A DNA stretch of 6,401 bases from Ardenticatenales bacterium (GTDB taxonomy: Bacteria > Chloroflexota > Anaerolineae > Ardenticatenales > Ardenticatenaceae), in assembly GCA_013812995.1 (NCBI GenBank), contig JACCSL010000721.1:1-6401 (forward strand). Direction: 5' to 3'. The notes below the pieces were generated by a model, which saw only the letters and a list, made by a program, of their open reading frames with translations, did not search any database and was not told the origin of the DNA. Every line of letters begins with the position of its first letter. Positions within the stretch are counted from its first letter, which is position 1. Position numbers and translations under genes: made by a program. Positions 1-5,725 of the stretch are shown here, piece by piece.

Positions 1-4
1 GGAG

Positions 5-44
5 CAAACAGACCGGTATATATCTATATTTTTGCCTCTGTTTG
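5..44. repeat. Hairpin 1 in the AT-rich left flank
   Basis: The word CAAACAGA (5-12) has its exact reverse complement TCTGTTTG at 37-44, giving an 8-bp perfect stem with a 24-base AT-rich loop. It is followed at 46-60 by the word TAAAGCAAGAAATGT, which recurs after the second hairpin. The loop is long, so the fold is weak if it acts alone. No coding frame is convincing here. It could be part of a degenerate repeat array that continues left of the window. Confidence 0.4.
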
Positions 45-45
45 G

Positions 46-146
46 TAAAGCAAGAAATGTACTATGAGGCGAGGTATCTGAAATTTTTCTGGTACTCAGA
101 TACCTCATTTTTATAAAGCAAGAAGTGTGCCGCGAGAAGCATCTGG
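46..146. repeat. Imperfect direct repeat, two copies 68 bases apart
   Basis: TAAAGCAAGAAATGT (46-60) recurs as TAAAGCAAGAAGTGT (114-128) with one mismatch. The similarity continues loosely: both copies run through a GAGGCGAG- or GCGAGAAG-like stretch and end in an ATCTG word (76-80 and 141-145). Each copy sits just 3' of a hairpin, so the region looks like two diverged units of about 68 bases, hairpin plus conserved tail. The second copy ends directly at the stop codon of the minus-strand gene. Confidence 0.45.
71..112 (+). terminator. Hairpin 2 with T-tract, probable intrinsic terminator
   Basis: GAGGTATCTGA (71-81) and TCAGATACCTC (96-106) are exact reverse complements, forming an 11-bp perfect stem around a 14-base loop. 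ATTTTT follows directly on the plus strand (107-112). This is the form of an intrinsic terminator for plus-strand transcription entering from the left. Read on the minus strand the stem is not followed by a T-run, so it is a poor terminator for the gene ending at 147. The stem is only moderately GC-rich, so termination is inferred. Confidence 0.45.
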
Positions 147-578
147 CTAGTCGGAAAGGCTCTCGCCCCGCCACAATGCCTGTACCTCCTCGGGATGGCG
201 CTTCTGGCGTCGGAGGAGCTCATCGTAGAGCACATGATTCTCGGTGAGGTGCTTGATAAGATCGCTCTCGCTGCTTGCGACCAGATCGACTTCCCGCCGC
301 AGGGCTGCAACAGCCTCTTGATACGTGGCCCAGGTGGTCATGATCGCCTGATCCTTGGAGCGGAGCAATACCCCCTCATTCTCGACGCCGATGGCCGTCA
401 TGAGGGCGTTACGCTCGTCATCGGTGAGCAGGCCAATCGCATCCTTAATGAGCTGTTTGTCGCGCTGGCGACTCTCATTCATAGGCGCATCACCGATCTT
501 ATAGCGGAAATTCTTCGCCGTTTCGGCGGCTTCCTTATACATCTTCCGGCGATCCTCGGTTATTCCCGTATCACCCAT
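147..578 (-). CDS. Hypothetical protein, 143 aa, helical, unknown function
   Basis: The frame is open up to 746, but the ATG at 578 is the better start. AAGGAG lies nine bases upstream of it on the minus strand, an excellent ribosome binding site, while the upstream extension is Arg/Lys-rich and not protein-like. The product is 143 aa, soluble and charged, with no signal peptide or membrane segment. It appears mostly helical: residues 10-50 are basic, 51-62 carry an LLTDDERNALM stretch, and 83-125 form a long amphipathic segment. The acidic SSESD at 102-106 precedes a helix ending in LLRRQKRH (121-128). I do not recognise a family. It is transcribed away from the HAD remnant and has no same-strand partner in the window. 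Its leader contains the 611-656 hairpin. It could be a small regulatory or structural protein, but nothing seen here decides that. Confidence 0.8.
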   Translation of the reverse strand: MGDTGITEDRRKMYKEAAETAKNFRYKIGDAPMNESRQRDKQLIKDAIGLLTDDERNALMTAIGVENEGVLLRSKDQAIMTTWATYQEAVAALRREVDLVASSESDLIKHLTENHVLYDELLRRQKRHPEEVQALWRGESLSD

Positions 579-610
579 CTTCTCTAACTCCTTTCGAATG
601 TCGGCAAAAC

Positions 611-656
611 AGACGGCTCTCGCCTGGTATGGTACCCGCAGGCGAGCAAAACGTCT
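611..656. promoter_or_regulatory. Long imperfect hairpin in the leader of the 143-aa gene
   Basis: CTCGCCTG (619-626) pairs exactly with CAGGCGAG (639-646). An outer stem AGACG (611-615) pairs with CGTCT (652-656) across an asymmetric internal loop. Three more pairs (627-629 with 633-635) can form inside. It lies 33 bases upstream of the minus-strand start at 578, where a leader RNA structure or an operator palindrome would sit. On the minus strand the far side carries GTTTT, so weak attenuator-like termination is possible. The regulatory role is inference. Confidence 0.4.
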
Positions 657-699
657 ATTTATTAGTTGATAACTTGTCCGTCCCTTCCCCACAACCAAC

Positions 700-728
700 T
701 TGCAGGGTAGGCGCGAAAAGCGTAAAGT
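700..728 (+). promoter_or_regulatory. Weak candidate sigma-70-type promoter for the HAD/LysE pair
   Basis: TTGCAG (700-705) and TAAAGT (723-728) are separated by exactly 17 bases and lie 38 bases upstream of the HAD start at 766. They match the consensus at three of six and four of six positions. Such pairs occur by chance, so this is a suggestion supported mainly by position. Confidence 0.22.
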
Positions 729-765
729 CTTGCCCTTACCTCCCAAAGATCATCGTGAGCAAACT

Positions 766-1171
766 ATGACCCATGCCCTTCTCTTGGACCTGGACGCTAC
801 CTTACTGCGTAACAGCATGGACGACTTTCTCCCTCACTACCTTCAATGCCTTGACCAAAGCTGTGTCCGCGCATATGGCACCTGAGCCCTTTCTGCGCGT
901 GCTGCACCAGGCCACGCAGCAGATGATGGCAAACACGGAGCCGCTTTTGACGGTCGAGCGCGCCACGCTGGACCCGATATTCACCCGCTTCTATGACGAG
1001 GTGTTTCCGACGCTCTTCGGGACGACGGAGCGCATGGTGGGATCGCAATCCCTCCTTACGGCGGCGAACTGGGTCGATACCTACCCGGTCGCGGATGCGG
1101 AGTTCACCCCCGATGCGCAGGGCACCCTGGAGGATCTCCGCTGCTGGCTCTTTGACGATAAGCAGGGCTGA
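766..1171 (+). pseudogene. HAD-family hydrolase remnant (frameshift plus internal deletion)
   Basis: The ATG at 766 opens a HAD-type N-terminus with motif I intact as DLDAT (D8, D10, T12; Ala replaces the usual Gly), then RNSMDDFLPHYLQ. The frame then runs off to a stop at 883-885. Removing the T at 847 restores one frame of 134 residues to the TGA at 1169-1171. It continues with a helical cap-like segment (about 28-84) ending in a FYDEVFPTL motif. After residue 84 the sequence jumps to RMVGS (89-93), resembling HAD motif IV, and then a tail WVDTYPVADAEF...LEDLRCWL like a HAD C-terminus. Relatives are roughly 225-250 aa, so about 100 residues of the Rossmann core, with motifs II and III, seem missing. 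Visible: motif I, the frame change and the short length. Inferred: the deletion and the origin of the tail. It would have no phosphatase activity. Its stop lies four bases before the exporter start. Confidence 0.75.
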
Positions 1172-1175
1172 CCCC

Positions 1176-1790
1176 GTGCCACTGTCGCTGCTGCTTCAGG
1201 GCTTGCTGCTCGGCTTTTCCATTGCGGCACCCGTGGGTCCCATCGGCGTGCTCTGCATCCGGCGCACGCTCGCGGGGGGGCGGTTGATGGGGCTTCTATC
1301 CGGTCTGGGGGCGGCAACCGCAGACGCGCTCTACGGCTGCATCGCGGCCTTCGGATTAACCTTCATCTTCGATTTTCTAGCTCAGTACCAGAGCGGACTA
1401 CGCCTCGTTGGCGGGTTGTTTCTTTGCTACCTCGGCATCACGACCTTCAGGAGTCGCCCTGCCGAGGTAGCCGCCGCCGCCAGGAGTGAGGGGTTTGTGG
1501 GAGTCTATCTCTCGACCCTCTTTCTGACCCTTACCAATCCACTCACGATTTTGTCCTTCGTGGGGCTCTTTGCGGGGCTGGGACTGGCCGAGACAGTCGG
1601 TGATTACGGGGCGGCGGCGCTGTTGGTGCTAGGCGTCTTCCTGGGCTCTGCGCTCTGGTGGCTGCTGCTCAGCAGTGGGGTCTCCCTGCTGCGTCCCAGG
1701 GTCACGCCGGAGTCTCTGCGCTGGGTCAACCGAGGCTCCGGGCTGGTGATCCTGGGCTTTGGCGTGCTGGCGCTGGCAACTCTCTTCTGA
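1176..1790 (+). CDS. LysE/RhtB-family amino-acid exporter
   Basis: An inner-membrane exporter expected to have about six transmembrane helices and to move amino acids or related metabolites out of the cell; the substrate cannot be read from the sequence. The family signature is near the N-terminus: GFSIAAPVGPIGVLCIRRTL (13-32), followed by a GLGAATAD segment (43-50). The second-half signature is LTLTNPLTILSF (118-129). Hydrophobic segments lie near 4-24, 38-66, 76-90, 108-137, 146-168 and 187-203. Length (204 aa) is normal. The frame is open from further upstream, but that extension is Arg/Ser-rich and overlaps the HAD frame. GTG at 1176 starts the protein exactly where family members begin, with a weak AGCAGGG upstream. 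The preceding TGA is four bases away, so translation was probably coupled to the HAD gene, whose frameshift may now reduce exporter expression. Confidence 0.88.
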   Translation: MPLSLLLQGLLLGFSIAAPVGPIGVLCIRRTLAGGRLMGLLSGLGAATADALYGCIAAFGLTFIFDFLAQYQSGLRLVGGLFLCYLGITTFRSRPAEVAAAARSEGFVGVYLSTLFLTLTNPLTILSFVGLFAGLGLAETVGDYGAAALLVLGVFLGSALWWLLLSSGVSLLRPRVTPESLRWVNRGSGLVILGFGVLALATLF

Positions 1791-1797
1791 GTGGCTG

Positions 1798-2037
1798 TTA
1801 CTCTGCGTTATCGCTGGGTCGCCATTCGTCGTCAGACTCGTCCAACACCTCAGAGCCAGTTTGTCCCTGCCCCTGTTCCTTGACGTCATCGCTGGGTCGC
1901 CAGGCGTGCGCATCGTCCGCGGCGGGCAGCGAGCCGTGCGGCATCTCGTCTGATTCCCAGGTGGGACGCGTCTCGGCAGCCGAGTGGTCCCGCATCTTTT
2001 CGATCTCTTCTGGTTTATCTTTCTGATTGTGAGGCAT
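1798..2037 (-). CDS. Small acidic disordered protein with W-x(1-2)-S-D repeats
   Basis: ATG at 2037 is preceded on the minus strand by AAGGAG six bases away, an excellent ribosome binding site, so it is preferred to the in-frame ATG at 2097. The product is 79 aa, very hydrophilic, rich in Asp, Glu, Ser and Pro, with no hydrophobic core; it is probably intrinsically disordered. Three tryptophans each sit in a similar acidic motif: TWESDE (30s), AWRPSDD (about 46-52) and EWRPSDN (about 71-77, next to the C-terminus). The last two come from a 15-base identical DNA repeat. I do not recognise the family. It converges with the exporter (7-base gap) and is divergent from the helical-repeat gene, sharing a 78-base spacer. 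The strong Shine-Dalgarno and a motif kept at protein level argue that it is real. Confidence 0.7.
   Translation of the reverse strand: MPHNQKDKPEEIEKMRDHSAAETRPTWESDEMPHGSLPAADDAHAWRPSDDVKEQGQGQTGSEVLDESDDEWRPSDNAE
1810..1902. repeat. 15-bp in-frame direct repeat inside the 79-aa gene
   Basis: ATCGCTGGGTCGCCA occurs at 1810-1824 and again at 1888-1902, 78 bases (26 codons) apart, so the copies are in frame. On the coding minus strand they specify the WRPSD motif. This suggests an internal duplication of a peptide motif. Confidence 0.8.
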
Positions 2038-2047
2038 AGGAAGCTCC

Positions 2048-2076
2048 TTGGCTAAATGGCGCGTTGATTTCAAAAT
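2048..2076 (+). promoter_or_regulatory. Candidate promoter for the 2116-5639 operon
   Basis: TTGGCT (2048-2053) and CAAAAT (2071-2076) are 17 bases apart, each matching the sigma-70-type consensus at four of six positions. Transcription would begin near 2083, leaving a leader of about 30 bases that contains GAGGAG. The -35 box overlaps the Shine-Dalgarno of the divergent 79-aa gene, so the two genes would share regulatory DNA. This is inferred from position and spacing only. Confidence 0.3.
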
Positions 2077-2115
2077 GTTTAGCATGGCCTGTGCCACTGA
2101 GGAGATACCAGAAAG

Positions 2116-2985
2116 ATGACCCTATCCCTTGAGGATGCGAATCGCCTTGCTGCCCTGCTGAACCAGGTCAGCTCTGCAACCGTCAAGGCGCTGTTGGCGG
2201 AGGAGCCCCAGCGCGCGCTGGAGGTTACCAGCGCGCTGCGCGACCTGCATGGACAGCTGGAGGAAGGATCGGAGATTGCGCCCTTTATTGAGGTGCTTCT
2301 GCGCTGGCTGGAGGGTCAGCGGCCCGAGGATAACGCGGTTCAGCACCTTGATCCGCTCTTCCAGCGCGCGCTGCGGGCGATGCGAGAGCAGGTCCCCCTC
2401 CAAATGCGCAAGACACGCGCTGACCCGGCGCAGGAACCTATCTCCCGGCGGGTCCTGTCGCAACTGGTGGCGGCCGTCGTGGCAGCCAAAAGCGTGGGCG
2501 ATGCCCAGGCGCAACGTCAACTTGCGGCTCAGTTGGTGACGATTCAGGGAAAGCTGGGGCACCGCTGGCGAAAGCGCATTGGCCCGCTGCTGGAAAATCT
2601 GCGAGGGGTGTTGGGTGGCACAGATCCGCGTGTTCTGCCTGATGTGCCGGACGCCGCCTACCAGAAAATCTGGGTCAGCGCGCGCGACCTGCTGCTCGGA
2701 GCGCACTTTGACGAGGCCAGCGCGCGCGATCAACTTCTGGAGCGCCTCGCCCACAATACGCTCTTCATTGCTCGCTCGAAAAATCCAGAGCTAACCGAGC
2801 ATTATCTCCGCGCCCTGCTGGAGGTCCAGCGCCAGGCACTGGAGAGCCAGGCTCCCACCATCGCCACACTCGTGGGCGCGATTCGTGCGTACCTTCAGGG
2901 GCTGGACCCGACTCCCTTCGTGGCACTATTGGACGGAGCGGAAGCTACCACCTGGCAAAAGGTTATGACTGAGCTGGACCACTGA
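2116..2985 (+). CDS. All-helical protein with three degenerate ~97-residue repeats
   Basis: A 289-aa soluble protein, Leu/Ala/Gln/Arg-rich, with no signal peptide or membrane segment. I do not recognise a named family. Three related blocks are visible, each a helical stretch followed by a pair of helices and a Gly-Asp/Pro turn. Block A (about 9-93) has PFIEVLLRWLEGQRPED. Block B (about 112-190) has RIGPLLENLRGVLGGTDP. Block C (about 206-286) has TIATLVGAIRAYLQGLDP. The pattern after each turn (a Pro/Asp-rich linker, then an aromatic-containing helix such as YQKIWV or TWQKVM) also recurs. This resembles TPR- or HEAT-like helical solenoids and suggests a scaffold or protein-binding role, which is inference. 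ATG at 2116 is preceded by GAGGAG at a rather long 12-base spacing. It is the first gene of the probable operon, 36 bases before the peptidase. Confidence 0.8.
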   Translation: MTLSLEDANRLAALLNQVSSATVKALLAEEPQRALEVTSALRDLHGQLEEGSEIAPFIEVLLRWLEGQRPEDNAVQHLDPLFQRALRAMREQVPLQMRKTRADPAQEPISRRVLSQLVAAVVAAKSVGDAQAQRQLAAQLVTIQGKLGHRWRKRIGPLLENLRGVLGGTDPRVLPDVPDAAYQKIWVSARDLLLGAHFDEASARDQLLERLAHNTLFIARSKNPELTEHYLRALLEVQRQALESQAPTIATLVGAIRAYLQGLDPTPFVALLDGAEATTWQKVMTELDH

Positions 2986-3021
2986 TACGGCGAACCCCAC
3001 CTTCATCGATAGGATTTCCCC

Positions 3022-4236
3022 ATGACTCTTTCCATGCCCGAGTCCTACGCGGCTCACCTCGTCCCCCACAGTGAATTGCGGGCGCGTGTCGAACAGTTTC
3101 AGCACGCGATGCGCATCGCGATGCTGGATGGCGCGCTGATTACCCACAAGACGGGGCTTTACTATCTCGCAGGCACCATCCAGCCCGTTCAATTCTTTGT
3201 GCCAACAGAGGGCGACCCCCTGCTGCTGGCACGGCGCAACGACGAGCGTATTCGCCTGGAATCGCCCTGGCGGCTGGAGCCGCTCCGCTCCATGAAAACC
3301 CTCTCGGATTCCCTGAAGAGTGCCGCGCATGGCTCCCTCGCAAAACTTGGCCTTGAGTTGGACGTGATGCCTGTCCTGACCTTCCGCCGCTACGAGAAGG
3401 CGCTGCCCGATGCCCAATGGCTCGACGTGGGCGGGATGCTGCGCGCCCAACGCTCGATCAAAACGGTGTGGGAAATCGAGCAGCTCCGCGCCATCCAGCC
3501 TCTGGCCGAGGCGATGCTGGCGGCGATTCCGCAGGTGTTGGCCGCAGGTTGCACAGAGGTGGAAGTGGCTGGCCGGCTGGAGGCGCTGGCGCGAGCACAG
3601 GGCCATCAGGGGCGCTCCTGGCTGCGCGCGTACAACATGGATATGTACTGGGGTCATCTCATCGCCGGGCCGAGCGGCAGCGTGGGCTCCTTCTTCGACT
3701 CGCCCAACGGCGGCTGGGGGCTGAACCCCGCCAAACCGGACGGCCCTGGCCTGCGCGTCATTGAGCCGGGGATGCCCGTGCTGGTGGACTATGTGGCGGC
3801 GCGCGGCGGCTATGTGCTGGACCAGACGCGCACCGCCGTGATAGGCACCCTGCCCGCCGAGCTTCAGGATGCCTACGCCGCCACCGTCGCCGTGCAGGAG
3901 GCCGTGGTCGCGGCGTCCCGCCCCGGCGTCTTCGGGAGCGAACTCTATGACCTGGCGCTGGAGGTAGCCGCGCGAGCGGGCATCGCGGACGGCTTCGGGG
4001 GGCGCGGGGAAAACCAGGCGCGCTTCGTGGGCCACGGCTTTGGGATGGAAATCGACGAGTTGCCACTCCTGGCGGCGGGCTGGGGCGAGCCGCTCCAGCC
4101 GGGGATGGTCTTCGCCCTAGAGCCCAAGTATGTTCACGAGACGCTTGGCATTGTTGGGATCGAGAATTCCTGGCTGGTGACAGAGGAGGGCGTCGAGCGG
4201 CTGACTCCGGCGGGCGATGAGGTGATTCAGATATGA
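3022..4236 (+). CDS. M24-family metallopeptidase, Xaa-Pro dipeptidase-like
   Basis: A cytoplasmic two-metal peptidase of the pita-bread fold (creatinase / aminopeptidase P / prolidase group), expected to release N-terminal residues ahead of proline or cleave Xaa-Pro dipeptides. The N-terminal creatinase-like domain covers about 15-145 and the catalytic domain about 150-400. All five metal ligands are present: D256 (VLVDY), D267 (LDQTRT), H338 ([12 protein letters not shown]), E367 (FALEPK) and E381 (GIENSW). Extra conserved histidines such as H211-H212-like positions in YWGHLIAG fit the family. Length (404 aa) is normal and there is no signal peptide. ATG 3022 has AGGA seven to eight bases upstream. 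The gene follows the helical-repeat gene by 36 bases, and its stop overlaps the kinase start as ATGA, implying translational coupling. Exact substrate is not readable; family members also include creatinases and non-peptidase relatives. Confidence 0.9.
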   Translation: MTLSMPESYAAHLVPHSELRARVEQFQHAMRIAMLDGALITHKTGLYYLAGTIQPVQFFVPTEGDPLLLARRNDERIRLESPWRLEPLRSMKTLSDSLKSAAHGSLAKLGLELDVMPVLTFRRYEKALPDAQWLDVGGMLRAQRSIKTVWEIEQLRAIQPLAEAMLAAIPQVLAAGCTEVEVAGRLEALARAQGHQGRSWLRAYNMDMYWGHLIAGPSGSVGSFFDSPNGGWGLNPAKPDGPGLRVIEPGMPVLVDYVAARGGYVLDQTRTAVIGTLPAELQDAYAATVAVQEAVVAASRPGVFGSELYDLALEVAARAGIADGFGGRGENQARFVGHGFGMEIDELPLLAAGWGEPLQPGMVFALEPKYVHETLGIVGIENSWLVTEEGVERLTPAGDEVIQI

Positions 4237-5639
4237 CCACACTCCGGCGACAACTCCTGTTCAGCAGCACCCTGACCACGTTGCTGGTCCTCTTCCTTGC
4301 CTTCCTCGTGGTGGCGGAGCGTCAAACGCTCAACAGCCTGGTGGGACGGCTGGCGGCCACCACCACGCTCGCCGAGCAGTCACGGGAACTGAGCCTCTAT
4401 GTTCAGTACAATGCCCACGACGTCAGTGCCTACACGCTGGGCCATCAGGAGCACCTGGGCGAATTCGAGATTCATGCCAATGCTTTCTACGACATCCTGG
4501 ATAGCCTGGATCGAGGCGTGACCGATGGGTTGCTGCACCTTGAAGAAGCCCATCTCCTGGCCGAGATTCGCCAGTTACGTAGCGAGTATGACGAGGCCTC
4601 GCAACTCCTGTTTGCCGCTGCCGAGGTCAATCGCCTGACTCCCTCTCCCCAGAATCAGGCGCTGGAAGATGACGCCTGGGCGGAAACAGATCAGTTGGGG
4701 GATCAACTAGACGAAGCCTCGCTCGATGTGTCCACTCATCTGCATCTCCACCGGGATCAACTCTTTGCCACGCTAGAGCAGCGCAACAATGGTATGCGGC
4801 TGGCGGTGCTCGTCCTTGGATTTGGCATCGCGGGGGCCATCCTATTTATCCAGCGGACGGCGGGACGAGCGGTAGAGCACAGTTATGCAGAGGTGTTCCA
4901 GTTAAAAGAGGAAGCGCAGGCCGCCAACAAAACCAAGAGTCAATTCCTGACAAACATGAGCCACGAACTGCGTACACCCCTGAACGCCATCCTGGGGTAT
5001 ACCGAGGTGCTACTGATGGGCATCGATGGACCGCTCTCAGACGATGCGCAGGAAGACATCCAGGCAATTCACGGCAGTGGCAAACATCTTCTTGCCCTCG
5101 TGAACGACCTGTTGGACCTCGCAAAGATCGAGGCGGGGAAGATGACACTGGAAAAACAGACGATGGAGGTGGCTCCGCTCGTGGAGGATGTTCAGTTCAA
5201 GATGCAGAGCCTCCTGTACGACAAACCGGTTGAACTGAAGGTAGAGGTGGAGGAAAATCTCCCGCCCCTCGTGGCTGACCCGGTGCGCCTCCGCCAGATT
5301 CTGACCAATCTGCTCTCCAATGCAATCAAGTTCACGGAGGAGGGCGAGGTGCGCCTGCGCGCCTACCAGCAAAACGGTCATCTGGCCCTACAGGTGTCTG
5401 ATACGGGCGTGGGGATCAGTCCTGAAGCCCTACAGAAGCTCTTCGAGGAGTTCCAGCAGGTGGATGAATCGCACGAGCGGCGCGCCAAGGGCACCGGGCT
5501 GGGGCTGGCTATTACGCGCTACCTGATTCAGATGCATGGGGGCGATATTGCGGTGCAGAGTGAGAAGGGCACGGGGAGCACCTTCACCGTTACCCTACCC
5601 TGGAAGGTAGAGGAGAAAGCGTCGGAGCCCGAGGCATAA
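4233..5639 (+). CDS. Membrane sensor histidine kinase, no response regulator nearby
   Basis: A 468-aa inner-membrane kinase that autophosphorylates on His and passes phosphate to a response regulator. Transmembrane segments lie at about 8-28 and 188-206. Between them is a helical, acidic extracytoplasmic sensor region of about 160 residues with no recognised domain. A short coiled-coil linker (about 210-235) replaces any evident HAMP domain. The dimerisation/phosphotransfer domain has H244 in [16 protein letters not shown]. The ATPase domain carries the N box ([11 protein letters not shown], 357-367), G1 box DTGVG (390-394), F box LFEEF (403-407) and G2 box GTGLGL (420-425), so it looks fully active. 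The C-terminus is a short acidic tail with no receiver domain. The ATG overlaps the peptidase stop (ATGA). No regulator gene is in the window, so the partner is unlinked or elsewhere. The signal is unknown. Confidence 0.93.
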   Translation: MTTLRRQLLFSSTLTTLLVLFLAFLVVAERQTLNSLVGRLAATTTLAEQSRELSLYVQYNAHDVSAYTLGHQEHLGEFEIHANAFYDILDSLDRGVTDGLLHLEEAHLLAEIRQLRSEYDEASQLLFAAAEVNRLTPSPQNQALEDDAWAETDQLGDQLDEASLDVSTHLHLHRDQLFATLEQRNNGMRLAVLVLGFGIAGAILFIQRTAGRAVEHSYAEVFQLKEEAQAANKTKSQFLTNMSHELRTPLNAILGYTEVLLMGIDGPLSDDAQEDIQAIHGSGKHLLALVNDLLDLAKIEAGKMTLEKQTMEVAPLVEDVQFKMQSLLYDKPVELKVEVEENLPPLVADPVRLRQILTNLLSNAIKFTEEGEVRLRAYQQNGHLALQVSDTGVGISPEALQKLFEEFQQVDESHERRAKGTGLGLAITRYLIQMHGGDIAVQSEKGTGSTFTVTLPWKVEEKASEPEA

Positions 5640-5720
5640 GCCCTCACCCCCACGTCGCTCCGCTCCGTGTGCCCTCTCCCGAAATCGGGAGAGGGGTGGC
5701 TGCAAGCCGGGGCGAGGGCT
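5639..5720. repeat. Nested palindromic REP-like element between convergent genes
   Basis: The outer arms AGCCCTCACCCC (5639-5650) and GGGGCGAGGGCT (5709-5720) are reverse complements with one mismatch in 12. The inner arms CCCTCTCCCG (5672-5681) and CGGGAGAGGG (5686-5695) pair perfectly over 10 bp with a four-base AAAT loop. The words CCCTCACCCC and CCCTCTCCCG are typical of dispersed palindromic repeats seen in many bacterial genomes, from general knowledge. The left arm begins on the last base of the kinase stop codon, and the right end is five bases from the aldolase stop. A two-way terminator role is plausible, though T-runs are absent. Confidence 0.75.
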
Positions 5721-5725
5721 AGCCG

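Noticed and set aside
46..146. Possible CRISPR array start
   Set aside because: Only two imperfect copies 68 bases apart, with one core mismatch and hairpins between them; no regular repeat-spacer pattern and no cas gene.
195..587. 130-residue plus-strand open frame opposite the 143-aa gene
   Set aside because: It lies antisense to a gene with a strong ribosome binding site and a protein-like composition; it has no good ribosome binding site and reads as a shadow frame.
579..746. N-terminal extension of the 143-aa protein to an ATG at 746
   Set aside because: The extension is Arg/Lys-rich, runs through the leader hairpin, and has no Shine-Dalgarno as good as the AAGGAG before 578.
993..1175. 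N-terminal extension of the LysE-family exporter to an ATG at 993
   Set aside because: The 61 added residues are Arg/Ser-rich out-of-frame translation of the HAD remnant; family members begin where the GTG at 1176 does.
2122..2754. 210-residue minus-strand open frame inside the helical-repeat gene
   Set aside because: It is antisense to the 289-aa protein, which has internal repeats and operon context; long antisense frames are common in GC-rich coding DNA.
2926..4035. 369-residue minus-strand open frame opposite the peptidase
   Set aside because: It covers the M24 peptidase gene, whose five metal ligands and family motifs are unambiguous; the antisense product has His/Arg/Gln-rich shadow composition.
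3758..4279. 173-residue Arg/Pro/Ser-rich minus-strand open frame
   Set aside because: Low-complexity composition typical of an antisense frame in GC-rich sequence; it overlaps the peptidase and kinase genes.
4233..5639. Hybrid kinase with a receiver domain
   Set aside because: The protein ends about 20 residues after the [13 protein letters not shown]ase end; there is no receiver-domain sequence.
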